Below, piece after piece: positions 43,025 to 53,600 of a stretch of 64,000 nt of DNA (its first letter is position 1; the number at the start of each line of letters is the position of its first letter). Location: the NCBI RefSeq assembly GCF_000173655.1, contig NZ_ABZU01000003.1, positions 1 through 64,000 on the forward strand, written 5' to 3'. The stretch comes from Corynebacterium amycolatum SK46. GTDB taxonomy: Bacteria; Actinomycetota; Actinomycetes; Mycobacteriales; Mycobacteriaceae. Position numbers and translations under genes: made by a program. The notes under the pieces were generated by a model that saw only the letters and a list, made by a program, of their open reading frames with translations, made no database searches and had not been told where the DNA came from.

Positions 43025-45655
43025 TCAGTACTGACGGGAAACGTCGTTGGCACGACGTGTTAGAGGACTGATTCCCGGGATTTCCAGCTTTGCAATGTAC
43101 TTGTTCTTTAGTTCAATCCGCGAAACGCTCTTGTCACGCTGTGCAGCAGGTAGAGATAGTGCGAGGTCGTCAAACAAACTTTCTTCCATAAAGTCGATTC
43201 GCCACCATGGCAAGTACAACGACTTTGCTAGCTTCCGATTATTGAGCGACTGGTACGCATCCTCGATAGCCCAGCAGGCTAACGACACAAACGCACCGTA
43301 GAGAAGTGGATCACTCTCGATGGGTCCAAAGAAGATTCCAGAAAGCTTGGACAGTCGAACCTCGGAGTACAAGTTCTTAGGAAATAGCGGACTGCATTGA
43401 TGTTCTTCTTTAATCCAGGAGCTTATTTCTGCGGGTGTTGCTCCCGCTAATACAGCCAATTCTTGATCAGTAAAAGGCGTGACCGTATGGTCTGAACGCT
43501 CGGTTTCACACTCTTGTTCCACAGCGCCCTGACCCCACGCCGACCGCGTCCCAAAGTCCACGGTCTTCTTGCCCGTAATTTCCGCTGCCGTCCTACCTGG
43601 GCGGCGCCCCGGACTGTGGGAGCTCGAACTGACCGGCGCGAAGTCCGACTCAGGTTGCGCAAATTCAGCCTGCTTAACATTAATGCTGCCGTTTTGTGAC
43701 ACCGAACCGCTAGGTGTTTCCCACGTGGTCGGTATCTTTTCAGGCGCGGGCGGTGCAGCCGCGGACTGCGCGGCCTCGGGCACATTTCGCCACATTCCAA
43801 GCGCAAGCACATCTTTGCCCTCTGCAGAGAGCAATGACTTCGCATCACGAATGGCAGGGGTGAAAATGGAAATATTCTCCTGCCAACCGGGGCCTTCGCT
43901 ATCCAGGACAGTCTCAATTGAGTTCAGCCCAAAAGCGATAGCTCGTGACTCATGAGCACCCAGCGCAGGGGCCGTCGTCACGCCAAAATCAGAATTTTCA
44001 GGACCGATACTGGTGGAAAAATCGCTGCCAAAACTCGGTTCTGTGAAGGAAGGATCAGAGAAACCACCGGTGAACGGATCCTGGCCCTTCGGCTGCGAAT
44101 TGCTGTCTGCCACCTTTCCCAGTGCCCATGCTGAGACCAAGAGCGCATCCACCAAGTCAACCGCACGGTGATTCCTATTCTCAGCTGCGCTCAGAACTGT
44201 TGAGCTCAGCGAGAGTGAAAACTCATCCAACCCCAACCACTTAGAGACGTTAGGGTCGAGTGCCTTGGCATTGACGACGTGCTGGTAGAGGCGATCATCC
44301 TCGCTGACCAACTGCTGTAGGATTTTTTCAATCTTGGCACCGGAGCGAGGCAGCGCCCGAACTTGATAGCAGTCCTCGAACACGAGATCCAGGAAGTCTG
44401 ATCCACGGATAGCTTGCTCAATCTCTTGCTCTGAAAGCAGCCCGAGTGTTTCCCACTTCATCAGCTGCCTGTGAAGTTCCGGAAAGCGACGCGAGCATAA
44501 ATGGCTCGGACCGAATTCCGTCAGCAGCTTGTCAAAAACACTCTCATTCAGATTTGCTGGCAACGGGCCAGCCGCAATCTGCTGACGGATAGGCTCTCGT
44601 AGATAACGAAGCATTCCGTCATCCATGACAGCTTCCGACACAAGATGCCAGGAAGGATGTCCCTGCTCGTTAGTCTCGACCGCATTACGGCTTTTTGCAC
44701 TGGCCGAATCGGCATCAAAACACTGGTATTCAAAGAGGACTTCCCAGGCTGAGACAGGAATCTTGGTTCCGTTCAAGATGTGAACAGCACCCTCGCCGTC
44801 AATGTTTTGGACATTGGGTTCTGTATCCGTACGAATACAGATGACATCGTGGTTCGCCGCAGCTGCGTCATAATCCTCAAGAGGAACACAGACAACTTGA
44901 TATCCGGCCTCCACCGCTCGGGAAAGGTTACGGGCACGCTCAAAAGTCGACCAGTTCATAGCTGAGAGAGAGGCTGGTGACGCGCTCAGGAACAGAGCTG
45001 AAAGCCAGAACTTCGCTTCCTGGTTGGGGCATGCGATTGCCACTACCCGCTGTTGTGTAGAGAGCTTCAATACATGATTGACAGCGCTCAATACTGCACG
45101 GTGCACGGCGGCGCGATCGACTGGCGAGCCATCGTCAAAAATCCAATTCCACACATTTTCCGGAATGGCGCAAGGGCCCTTGTGGAGCTGGCCGTCCAAC
45201 GCGGGGATTGAGTTTACTTCCTGCGGCCCAAAAGGCGTCAGCAGGCCGTCCGAATCAAGGAAGTCGGTTGCTCGCTGTCCGCCGAACCCACCGCGCAGAA
45301 CATATGCCTGGGTGAAAACATTTCCACGGCGTCCCGTCGCATCTTCACCGACCGGCGTTGAGTAGATAAATACCCTGTCCTCGGGGTGCCCTGACTGCTG
45401 CCAAGGAGCGTCCAAGACCGCGGTACGCCGATCCATTGCCGCAATTTCATCTCGGTTTGGATACTTTGGAATCTCGATCGGTGAATCAATGACGGTCGGG
45501 ACGACCTCAACCAACGCCTTGGACTCAGCGTCGTTGAGACCCGCCTGCTGACCGATTCCCCAACCGGATCGACGATTGTTTTGGAAAGAGGCGAAAGTCA
45601 AAAAACCCTGCGCCATTATTTCTTGTGCCATCGTTTCTTGCTCTTCCCTCATCAC
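43025..45655 (-). CDS. GAP1-like GTPase-associated protein
   Basis: 876 residues. The N-terminal region (GFLTFASFQNNRRSGWGIGQQAGLN, then YSTPVGEDATGRRGNVFTQAYVLRG) matches the GAP1 N-terminal domain pattern: a Gly-Trp-containing first strand and a Gly-Arg-x-Gly-Asn-x-Phe block. A large helical middle and an internal Phe/Gly/Pro-rich segment (GGFSDPSFTEPSFGSDF) follow, and then a C-terminal domain with an Ala/Glu/Leu-rich helical end. In predicted conflict systems GAP1 accompanies DO-GTPases, as here two genes later. ATGA overlap with the upstream gene. Exact biochemical role is unknown; control of the GTPase is inference. Confidence 0.72.
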   Translation of the reverse strand: MMREEQETMAQEIMAQGFLTFASFQNNRRSGWGIGQQAGLNDAESKALVEVVPTVIDSPIEIPKYPNRDEIAAMDRRTAVLDAPWQQSGHPEDRVFIYSTPVGEDATGRRGNVFTQAYVLRGGFGGQRATDFLDSDGLLTPFGPQEVNSIPALDGQLHKGPCAIPENVWNWIFDDGSPVDRAAVHRAVLSAVNHVLKLSTQQRVVAIACPNQEAKFWLSALFLSASPASLSAMNWSTFERARNLSRAVEAGYQVVCVPLEDYDAAAANHDVICIRTDTEPNVQNIDGEGAVHILNGTKIPVSAWEVLFEYQCFDADSASAKSRNAVETNEQGHPSWHLVSEAVMDDGMLRYLREPIRQQIAAGPLPANLNESVFDKLLTEFGPSHLCSRRFPELHRQLMKWETLGLLSEQEIEQAIRGSDFLDLVFEDCYQVRALPRSGAKIEKILQQLVSEDDRLYQHVVNAKALDPNVSKWLGLDEFSLSLSSTVLSAAENRNHRAVDLVDALLVSAWALGKVADSNSQPKGQDPFTGGFSDPSFTEPSFGSDFSTSIGPENSDFGVTTAPALGAHESRAIAFGLNSIETVLDSEGPGWQENISIFTPAIRDAKSLLSAEGKDVLALGMWRNVPEAAQSAAAPPAPEKIPTTWETPSGSVSQNGSINVKQAEFAQPESDFAPVSSSSHSPGRRPGRTAAEITGKKTVDFGTRSAWGQGAVEQECETERSDHTVTPFTDQELAVLAGATPAEISSWIKEEHQCSPLFPKNLYSEVRLSKLSGIFFGPIESDPLLYGAFVSLACWAIEDAYQSLNNRKLAKSLYLPWWRIDFMEESLFDDLALSLPAAQRDKSVSRIELKNKYIAKLEIPGISPLTRRANDVSRQY

Positions 45656-47913
45656 CCAGCGACGAATTGGTTGAAGGTATCCAGCAAGATGCGCCGCGGC
45701 ATGTGCTCATCTTGGGCCTCGTCCTGAATGAACAGGCGCAGTCGACCGCCAGTTGTGGGGTCGAATTCCTGGTCGCGAAATCCCACAAAGAAGCAGTTCT
45801 CAGCAGCGCGTGCTTCGGCTTCACTACCCGGCAAACGCTCTGGGGAAAGAATTGCCCCTGGCTCCGACACCAACTGGCCATCCAGATTCCTGACCGTCGA
45901 AATCTGAAGTTTTGCAGCTCCCATGTCATTGGCATCCGTCTCTGCCAGCGGTAGACGGGCGGGGTGATAGACACCGACGAAGCTCGGAGGATTCAGGTCC
46001 TCTCCGTCTTCCTTCCAAATGAAGACCTTGAATCCAATCCCCTGAATGATTTCCATGCTGTAGAAGTACTTTGCAAGCCCCGGGTAATCCAGCTGAAGAG
46101 GCGTAGATGCAGTCTCTCGGCCGGCAAATGTGCTCAGTGGTGTCAGAAAGACCGTCTCCCCGTCTGGGTTTAGGTTCAGTCGGACCCCACCATCTCGGAT
46201 ATAGCGGCCGCGATCGAGCTCAGCGCGTGTCTCGCGGTACGAATCACCACCGGTACCTCGTGGAGCAACTTCCACCCGAACAATGTCCGCACCCTGTGGC
46301 CACACAAAGTTAATAATCTGCTGGGACGTGCGTTCGACGATAGTCGCCTCCGCAACTTCGCCTACCTGCTGCAATACTACGGACTTGCCCACGACGGCCT
46401 CGTCGTTAAGCACTGTAATCGGCGTAATGTGCAGCTCGGTCCACCCCGATGGCCACGATGCAGTTTCAGTCCTGGAAATGCCGTCCTGTGTCCACGGATC
46501 CTCGATTGCCTTGTGCCCTTCGGCGATGGCGGGATCGTAATCCAGGGCGGACTCCGGGACCGTGGTGATGGTCAGATCGGTGCTCGGTGCCTTCGGAGTG
46601 AAGTAAATGCGTACGTTTCCAGCCGGTGGCGAGTACCACGAGAGGATAACCTTGTCGCCACGACCGCTGCTGTCATCGAGAAACGCATCGATTTCCGGCG
46701 CCTGCAGTACAGCCTTGACTTCGACGGTCTTGACCACAACTTTGCCCGCGACTTCGCTCTGACGGAACTTCACAAACGGCTTGAATGCATAACGCATCGT
46801 CTGACCGGTTGAATTGGTCTCATGTTTGAAGCTGTGGTTACTCACACCCGCCGGAAGACGAAACTCCGGCGAATCGACCCTGTCGCCTGACTTCTCCGGC
46901 GAAGCGAAAACCTGCACCTGGTCATACTGCTCGACGAAGTTCCAGTTGCCTTCGACGATGCCGTCAGAGCACTGCACCTCAACGCCTTCAACCGGGAAAA
47001 CCACCAGGTCCTCACCGATGAAGTACGGTTGCGAGTCCAGAATGTCGTTCAGATCTTCACCCGTATACGCCCACACTTGGTAGTGGCGAACGGCGACACC
47101 AGGATTTGCCTGCTCGACATACTCTTTGCCCTCGGTGACAATGATTTGCTGACCGAGATCAGGCGAGCATTCCACTACCCGATCCGAGGCCACGACACGG
47201 AAGACCGTGAAGATGTCATCCTTCGTAGGAAGAGTGCCCGGTGACCATGTAATTTCGACAGTCGAGGCCTCTTCTTCCTGGAAAATACGTGCCTTCACCC
47301 GTCCTTGCGGCTTCAGGGATTCCTCATCGTAGGCGAATTCCGCGAAGTCCTCCGCGTAAAGGTCGACGAAGTCGTTTTCGTCGACACGTGCACGCCTACC
47401 CTTTTCGCGCAACTCCTTGGCCTGTTTAGCCAGGTCGGACAGGCGCCTCTTCTTCGGCTGTTCCTCTTCCTCGTCCGCTGAATCGTCTTGCCCGGCATCG
47501 GCGGTGGCATCGTCAGACAGGTGCGGGTTTTCTGCCATCATCGACGGCACGGTGCTTTCCGACGGCACCTTCACCGAGCCCCCCTCCGATGCCTCAGTGG
47601 TAGCAGCGCTTGCGCCAGCATCCATTGGCATCGCTGCAGTGATCGAAGCCCACTCGTCTAGGCCCCCAGTTTCCCCACCGGCTGAAGCGGTATCTTCTAC
47701 AGCCCATTCGGCCGCCGCTTCGCTAGTAGTTGCAGCCTCCTCGGGCACAGCGCTGCCCTGGAAGCGCTGCCACAGCTCCTCGGCGTACTGCTTCTTAGGT
47801 CCGGGTAGCTTGCGGCGGATTGCCTCAACCGTCGGATTGTCCATTGATGCAATTGCAAGCAAAATGTTTTCGGGAATCTCCGAAAGCTGCTTGTCAAAAC
47901 TATGGTCGACCAT
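45652..47913 (-). CDS. Large beta-rich protein with acidic linker, unknown
   Basis: 753 residues. Residues 1-50 are helical (EIPENILLAIASMDNPTVEAIRRKL), residues ~50-190 acidic and disordered with a charged helix (RLSDLAKQAKELREKGRRARVD), and the rest consists of successive beta-sandwich-like segments of ~90 residues with fibronectin-III-like features (STVEITWSPG, DKVILSWYSPPAGNVRIYF, PQGADIVRVEVAPRG). There is no signal peptide, so the beta repeats are cytoplasmic. It probably is an adaptor in the complex. ATGA overlap links it to the GAP1-like gene. Confidence 0.72.
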   Translation of the reverse strand: MVDHSFDKQLSEIPENILLAIASMDNPTVEAIRRKLPGPKKQYAEELWQRFQGSAVPEEAATTSEAAAEWAVEDTASAGGETGGLDEWASITAAMPMDAGASAATTEASEGGSVKVPSESTVPSMMAENPHLSDDATADAGQDDSADEEEEQPKKRRLSDLAKQAKELREKGRRARVDENDFVDLYAEDFAEFAYDEESLKPQGRVKARIFQEEEASTVEITWSPGTLPTKDDIFTVFRVVASDRVVECSPDLGQQIIVTEGKEYVEQANPGVAVRHYQVWAYTGEDLNDILDSQPYFIGEDLVVFPVEGVEVQCSDGIVEGNWNFVEQYDQVQVFASPEKSGDRVDSPEFRLPAGVSNHSFKHETNSTGQTMRYAFKPFVKFRQSEVAGKVVVKTVEVKAVLQAPEIDAFLDDSSGRGDKVILSWYSPPAGNVRIYFTPKAPSTDLTITTVPESALDYDPAIAEGHKAIEDPWTQDGISRTETASWPSGWTELHITPITVLNDEAVVGKSVVLQQVGEVAEATIVERTSQQIINFVWPQGADIVRVEVAPRGTGGDSYRETRAELDRGRYIRDGGVRLNLNPDGETVFLTPLSTFAGRETASTPLQLDYPGLAKYFYSMEIIQGIGFKVFIWKEDGEDLNPPSFVGVYHPARLPLAETDANDMGAAKLQISTVRNLDGQLVSEPGAILSPERLPGSEAEARAAENCFFVGFRDQEFDPTTGGRLRLFIQDEAQDEHMPRRILLDTFNQFVAG

Positions 47914-47937
47914 TTATCTAAATGCCTCTTCCATTAA

Positions 47938-50643
47938 TTATTGAATCGCTTGCAGCGAATCGAGATTGGTCAACCGCCCGTATTGAATCAGAGTCAACGT
48001 CCGCGAGAAGCCGGCGCCGCCGCTTTCTCCGGATCCCGTCCCAACGGTGGGTGAAGATGTGCCCTCCTGACTATCAACCACCCGAGAAATCTCTGGGTCA
48101 ATGTCGGTGGCTCCACTGTTCGCAGCCGAGAAGTTCACAGAACCATCGGCAAATGATGCGAGAAGCTCCTGCCCCTCGTTGTTCTTGCCAAAGGTCGCGA
48201 GAATATTCGCGGTCTCGATAGTGCGGGCACCCGACTCTTCCCAAATCTCCATACGGGAAGTCAGTTCCTTTGTATTGGCATCATCCTGATTACTAGCCAG
48301 GCAATCGCTCCAGGCTGCGCTCGCATCGACACGACGTGGTAAATCCGGGCTCTCAGCGACGTAAACCAGCTTGTCCAGCTGCGAACCTGAACCATAGCCC
48401 GGCATACCGGAGTAGTCATCAATCCCATACCGCGTCGAAACTGTGGCGCTCATCGCCGTGTTTGCGTCGTCGATGAGTCTGTTCAGCGACAGCTCTGCCC
48501 ATCCAATTGGGTATAGCTTATTGCGCAGCGTCTGCATCGAAGTTTTCATTGCCATGTCGCTTGCCTCTGCGCGGCCGATGACCGTTGCTCGGGGCAAGCC
48601 ACCTTCGGGAATCGACACTGGCGCGGTCTGATTCACCTGCATGCCAAATGGGAAGTTAATCGCGCGACCGAGCACTCGGCTCCATGCCTGGTGCTGAGCA
48701 TACGCATTGGTCGTGCGCTCGACTGCGGCAATCGCTCGCGCCAGGTTCCGGGACACAATTTCCTCTTGCTTCCGCAACAGCTGACGTTGCTGATTGCGCT
48801 CGTACAATCCGCGGCGCGCACGTGCGTAAAGCAGCCACTCGGTCACCAACGCAATGATTGTCGAAACGATAACCGCGGTAAGGCCCCACGGCCAGCTCAG
48901 CTCAGCAAGGTTGCCGTGAATCTTCCAATCCGGATTAATTCCGCCGAGCACCAGGTAAATCATCATAATGACGAAGAACAGCCAACCCCAGGTAATCGAC
49001 CGCATCGCACGCAGCAAACGCTTATCGACGCCATCGTCACCCGCTCCCAGCTCGCGAAGTTTACGCTGAATATCGTCAAATTCTTGACGGAATCGGGCGA
49101 CATCTTCATTAGCCTTGTAAATGAACCCCATGAGCTCGTTGCCAACTGCCCAACCGAAGCTGCGGGAATTGTTGCGCTTCCAGACCCGGAAGTCTTCCTT
49201 CTTCTGAGTGAGACTGCGATCGGTTGACTGCTTGGCAGCCCGATCGATGTGACGCTGGTAAATCTCGGCGCTGAACGGATCGAATGGCGCGACCGTAGTG
49301 TTCGGCAAATTCTTGCCGAACTGCGCATTCAGTACAGAATGCGCACCATCAAAGGATTCGCTGGAGTCAACAACGGAGAACCGTGTGTTCGACAGCACCG
49401 TCGGGTTCAGGTCGCTCCACCCCACCGGCGCAAAGTTCTTTGAGTTCTTACGCTGCTCAGCATCTACCAAGGTCAGAGCGCATTCCTGGTAGGTCCTCCA
49501 CATAGCTGCAAGCTGATCTGGCGGCCCCACACGGAACTCGTTCGTGTTCTGGTTGGCAATCTGCTCACGCAGCTTGGCACTGACATCGTGCATCTGCTCA
49601 ACAGTGAAGTTGCGCTGCTTACCAGAGTGATTACCGCAAACTACCTCAATCTGCGATTCCTGCCCGTACAGCAAATTCTGCATACCGCTGGCGAATGCCG
49701 ATTGGCCAGAGGACTTCATTGCGTTACCCCAGTCAGATGGGGAACCGATTACTGCACGGAAGAAGAAGCTCAAAAATGCTTTAAAGGTCTGCCACGCGCT
49801 GACCTGGACAGACTCCAGTTTTGCGGCTGGCTCGTAGTCTTCGAAAAGCGACTTTCGGGACACATCACTGAAACGCTTAGTGATACCGGAAACGACCTCA
49901 TCGGAATCAACGGCCACGGTTACCGGTGTGCCGCGTGACGACGTCGGCTGCGGAATCGAATCACGTACGTTAAGTGCACCCTCGCGGACGAGTGATTCAA
50001 TCTCGGTGGCATCGATACGGCGGTGGTACACACGGACAAGTCGAGTGCTGCTACCCGATTCGGTGTCTAGGCGACCTGCGTTGAGGTCACCTAGAACCGG
50101 TACCTCGTTCATTCCCTCCCACAGGCCGGTCAAACCTGCAATCGCTGGTGCAGCATAGCGTGCCAATTCTGCCGGGCCATCACTGCGATACTTGGCAGTC
50201 TGCGGAGCGGATGGCGTATCGGAGTCCTCTGCTGCCAGAACCAACCGAGGCCAACCCACGATTGGCTCAATCGGCCGATTGATCAGCGGCAGACGCGACA
50301 GAATCAGGTGAAGTCGCTTCGTATCGACCTTCGATGAGTGGATTATGTCTGCCCAGCGATTAATTCCCGTTTCGCTGAGGTACGACCCCTCGTCTTCGAT
50401 GTCATCGAGCGCGACGAGCAATACCTGCTTGCAGTCTCGTACGACAGCCGCGATGGACCGTGGTTCTTCGACAAGCCCCTCTGCCGCACTGTGCTCGTAG
50501 ACCTCGACACTGTCGCCTTCCCTGTCGGGGTTAACCCACAACAATTCCGGAATGAGACCGAGTGCTGTGAAGTCAATCAGCGCCGAGCGAATGGCATTAG
50601 CACCAGAGCCACTACCGAGGAGAATTACCTTGTTTTCCATCAT
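47938..50643 (-). CDS. Membrane protein with glycine-rich Rossmann-like N-terminus
   Basis: 901 residues. The N-terminus MMENKVILLGSGSGANAI, then ELLWVNPDREGDSVEVYE, has the strand-Gly-rich loop-helix-strand pattern of a nucleotide-binding Rossmann or tubulin-type fold and is similar to the start of the tubulin-like neighbour. Two transmembrane helices (about 551-568 and 584-607) are followed by a basic helix (YERNQQRQLLRKQEEIVSRNLARA) and a helical C-terminus. Start overlaps the tubulin-like stop by one base (TGATG), so the two proteins are made together. Proposed role: membrane anchor for the tubulin-like partner (inference). Confidence 0.75.
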   Translation of the reverse strand: MMENKVILLGSGSGANAIRSALIDFTALGLIPELLWVNPDREGDSVEVYEHSAAEGLVEEPRSIAAVVRDCKQVLLVALDDIEDEGSYLSETGINRWADIIHSSKVDTKRLHLILSRLPLINRPIEPIVGWPRLVLAAEDSDTPSAPQTAKYRSDGPAELARYAAPAIAGLTGLWEGMNEVPVLGDLNAGRLDTESGSSTRLVRVYHRRIDATEIESLVREGALNVRDSIPQPTSSRGTPVTVAVDSDEVVSGITKRFSDVSRKSLFEDYEPAAKLESVQVSAWQTFKAFLSFFFRAVIGSPSDWGNAMKSSGQSAFASGMQNLLYGQESQIEVVCGNHSGKQRNFTVEQMHDVSAKLREQIANQNTNEFRVGPPDQLAAMWRTYQECALTLVDAEQRKNSKNFAPVGWSDLNPTVLSNTRFSVVDSSESFDGAHSVLNAQFGKNLPNTTVAPFDPFSAEIYQRHIDRAAKQSTDRSLTQKKEDFRVWKRNNSRSFGWAVGNELMGFIYKANEDVARFRQEFDDIQRKLRELGAGDDGVDKRLLRAMRSITWGWLFFVIMMIYLVLGGINPDWKIHGNLAELSWPWGLTAVIVSTIIALVTEWLLYARARRGLYERNQQRQLLRKQEEIVSRNLARAIAAVERTTNAYAQHQAWSRVLGRAINFPFGMQVNQTAPVSIPEGGLPRATVIGRAEASDMAMKTSMQTLRNKLYPIGWAELSLNRLIDDANTAMSATVSTRYGIDDYSGMPGYGSGSQLDKLVYVAESPDLPRRVDASAAWSDCLASNQDDANTKELTSRMEIWEESGARTIETANILATFGKNNEGQELLASFADGSVNFSAANSGATDIDPEISRVVDSQEGTSSPTVGTGSGESGGAGFSRTLTLIQYGRLTNLDSLQAIQ

Positions 50644-53600
50644 CAGAATGGACCTCCAAACGGATTATCACCGGAATTATCCTGTTCACCCCAGTTAAAC
50701 GTAGGCTCGCTGGTCTCCGGACCGTCGAAACTGCCCCCGAACGGCTCATTCGGCTCACTCGGCTGGCTAGGTTTAGCTGGCTGGCTTGGCTGCACCGGCT
50801 GCGTTGGCGTAACCGGAGTTTCTGGTGATCCAGTCGCCCCTGGCATAGTCGGGGCTCCGCCGAACGACGGGATTGTCGGAACCTCGGGAGTGCTGTCAAA
50901 CGATTGCGTTGGTACAGCACTGCCCGGAACCTTCTTTGGTTCATACTGGATAGCTTCATCCAGACGACGAATCAGGTCATCACACATTTCGTAGACATCC
51001 TCAGCGATGTCCCGGAACAACGGCATGCTGGATGCCACGTTGCGGTCAGTAACTCGAGCAAATGGTCGTCCCTCTGGCATCGAACCTGGTAGCGCACCCA
51101 TTGGGTTCTTCTCAATGAAGTTCAAGCTCAGCTGTTGCCACTGCTTCAGGTAGTTTTCCGCGTTCTGTTTACGCTCTTCCTTGGTCCCACCGTATGGTGA
51201 CTGGCCGTGAACCCGATCTTGGCCGTCCTTTAGCCACTCGTGCAACACACGCACACCGGAAATAGCGATGCCGCCAGTCGTCGGACCTTGGTCGCCGTCG
51301 TCGTAAAGCCCACGGAGGAGCATGTACGGCTGCAGCGAATCGCCAATCTGACCGCCCATCGGGATTTCCTGCACATTGGCATAGGCCACGAAGATAGACT
51401 CCAAAACCGCTGGGAGCCAATCGTAGTCGGCCTTGAACTTAGTACGCGGAGTTAGCATGTGCTTAACAAACGGAAGCCATGTGTTTTTCTTGTCCGAGTA
51501 GATGTATGCGAGACCGTCAGGCTCGTTTGCGCCGCGGATGTAAATCTTTCCGGTGATCTGTCCGATAAACCAGCCACCGATCATTGCCCGACGCTCCTCG
51601 CGGGACATGGGCAATGCAGCTGCTAGTGGGCGGGCACGACGCAGTGTCCAGAATTCGTCGAGTTGCCCGCGCAGACTATTAATCTGCTTACCAATCGCTG
51701 GAAACAGCGAGCTGAACACAATCGGCGAGTAGTTCGGGTACGCGCCGAAAACAGTAAAGGACTGCAGATGATCAGCAGTGTTGAGCGACTTTTCGAACTC
51801 CCCCTGAGACGTCTGGCTAATGCTCGATGACGACGTGAGTGTACCCAACAGGGCATCCTTGGCTTCCAGTCCGTTGAACGGAATTTCCGAGAACTTGAAG
51901 TTGTAGACCTCGTTGGAGTTGCCGTAGACGCGTCCCAGCATTTCCTTGCTGATTGACGCCAGCGGCAGAGCCAGCGTCAGGCACTCATAAAATGCCGTGC
52001 GCAGGCGCGACAGACGCTCGTTGTACACGGTGTCATTCGGGGCCAGTTCACGACTGAGGTAGTGACGCAGGCCCATGCTGATGAACTGCTCAAACGGCTC
52101 ACCCGGGCGTGCCAGCCACTGACGGGAGCGCTCCAGCAAGTCTGTCGGGCGCAGTTTCACTTCGAATGCGCCTGGGCGCGGGTCACGCTTTTCGACGCGC
52201 CCCAGTGGGTCATCGAGCAGGTCGCGAGCGACCCAACCCGCACGGTTACCAATGAAGTCCGAGCGCTCGGGAAGCCTTGCAGCCAAGGTATCCTCCGGAG
52301 CCTTGTGACCACCGGTGGTTTCCCACATGCCGAGGATGATTTCGCGAATAGCTGCCTGAGTTGCCTGCTGCAGGTTGAGCTGCTGGCCGTCAGTATCCGA
52401 CATGGTTTTGGTCAGGTGTGCCTCGTAGTCGCGTGGGAACTCCTCGACCTTGGTAATTAGCTTGACATTCTTCGATTCGAAGAAGCGGTCAGCAACCAAC
52501 TCGTCACCGTCTGAAGGCCAAAGTGTGGGCTCATCGGTGGTGACGTCGGCAAGCTTGGTGGACGTCGGCTTGTCCTTGGCCTTGGCTTCGAGATCCTGGT
52601 GCACATTTTCCAGCTGACGGGACAGCGGCATCAGGAAGTTGTTGCGGAAGTCCTCTAACACAGGGGCAAGACGTGCAGCGACGCACATCCAGAAGTGCTG
52701 CTGAAGCAGCGGCTCGAAACTCTGAATAATCTGGTCGGAAATCTGGACCGAGTTATTCACACTACCGCGACCGTTCAGCGGTGCCAGGAGCTGCTCCAGC
52801 TGTGGGGTCGGAGCAACCGGGTTGTGCGAGTTAGCAGCTTGTCCAAGCTGTCGCAGTGCGTTAATCAAACCGTCCTTGAGCAGGAGGTTGACGTTCTTAA
52901 TCAGAGCTTCTGCATAGGCCAAACCGTATTTGGACAGATCCTTTTCCAGAGTGCGCAGGAGGTTGTCCGCAAATGGGTTGGAGAACTCAAAGACGGCCAC
53001 CGAGGCAGCGCGATCAATCGTGTGATGAACCTCGCCCGCAGACTGCGCGAGACGCTGACGAACCAGGGATGCCCACTCCGCAGACTTCATACCGTCCGCA
53101 GCCGGAATTCGGGAGTGCAGCAGGCCCTTCGCCTGCTGTGTCACATTGCGGGTGGGTACACCAAATAGTTGTGGAATCCACTGCTGGACTGCCCCGCTGT
53201 TCGGCGCCGACGGCAGCCAGCATTCATGGAAGAACTGTGCCTGCTGCTCGTGGACGCGGCGTTCGAGCTGCTCCGATGCGGTGGCGGGGTCACTCTTGTC
53301 AAAGTGTCCCTCCAGAAGGTGGTCAAACACCGTGCGAGAAAGACGCTGCGCTGAGTATTCAGCGAAACGGTCGCGGCCCATGCTGAGCTCTGCAAAGCCC
53401 ATGGAACCCCACGGAATGAGCTCCCACTTAGTCTCATCGCTAGAACCCCAACCCAGCAGAGAACGGTCGCCCGCCTCCACACCGGTATTACCCAGGTCAT
53501 ACTGGACGAAGCTGTTTGAGGCTGCATCCGAGGTCATCAAAGCTGCCAGCGATCGTGCCAGACCACGGTAAATATCCCCCGGGCTGCCATCACCGAACAG

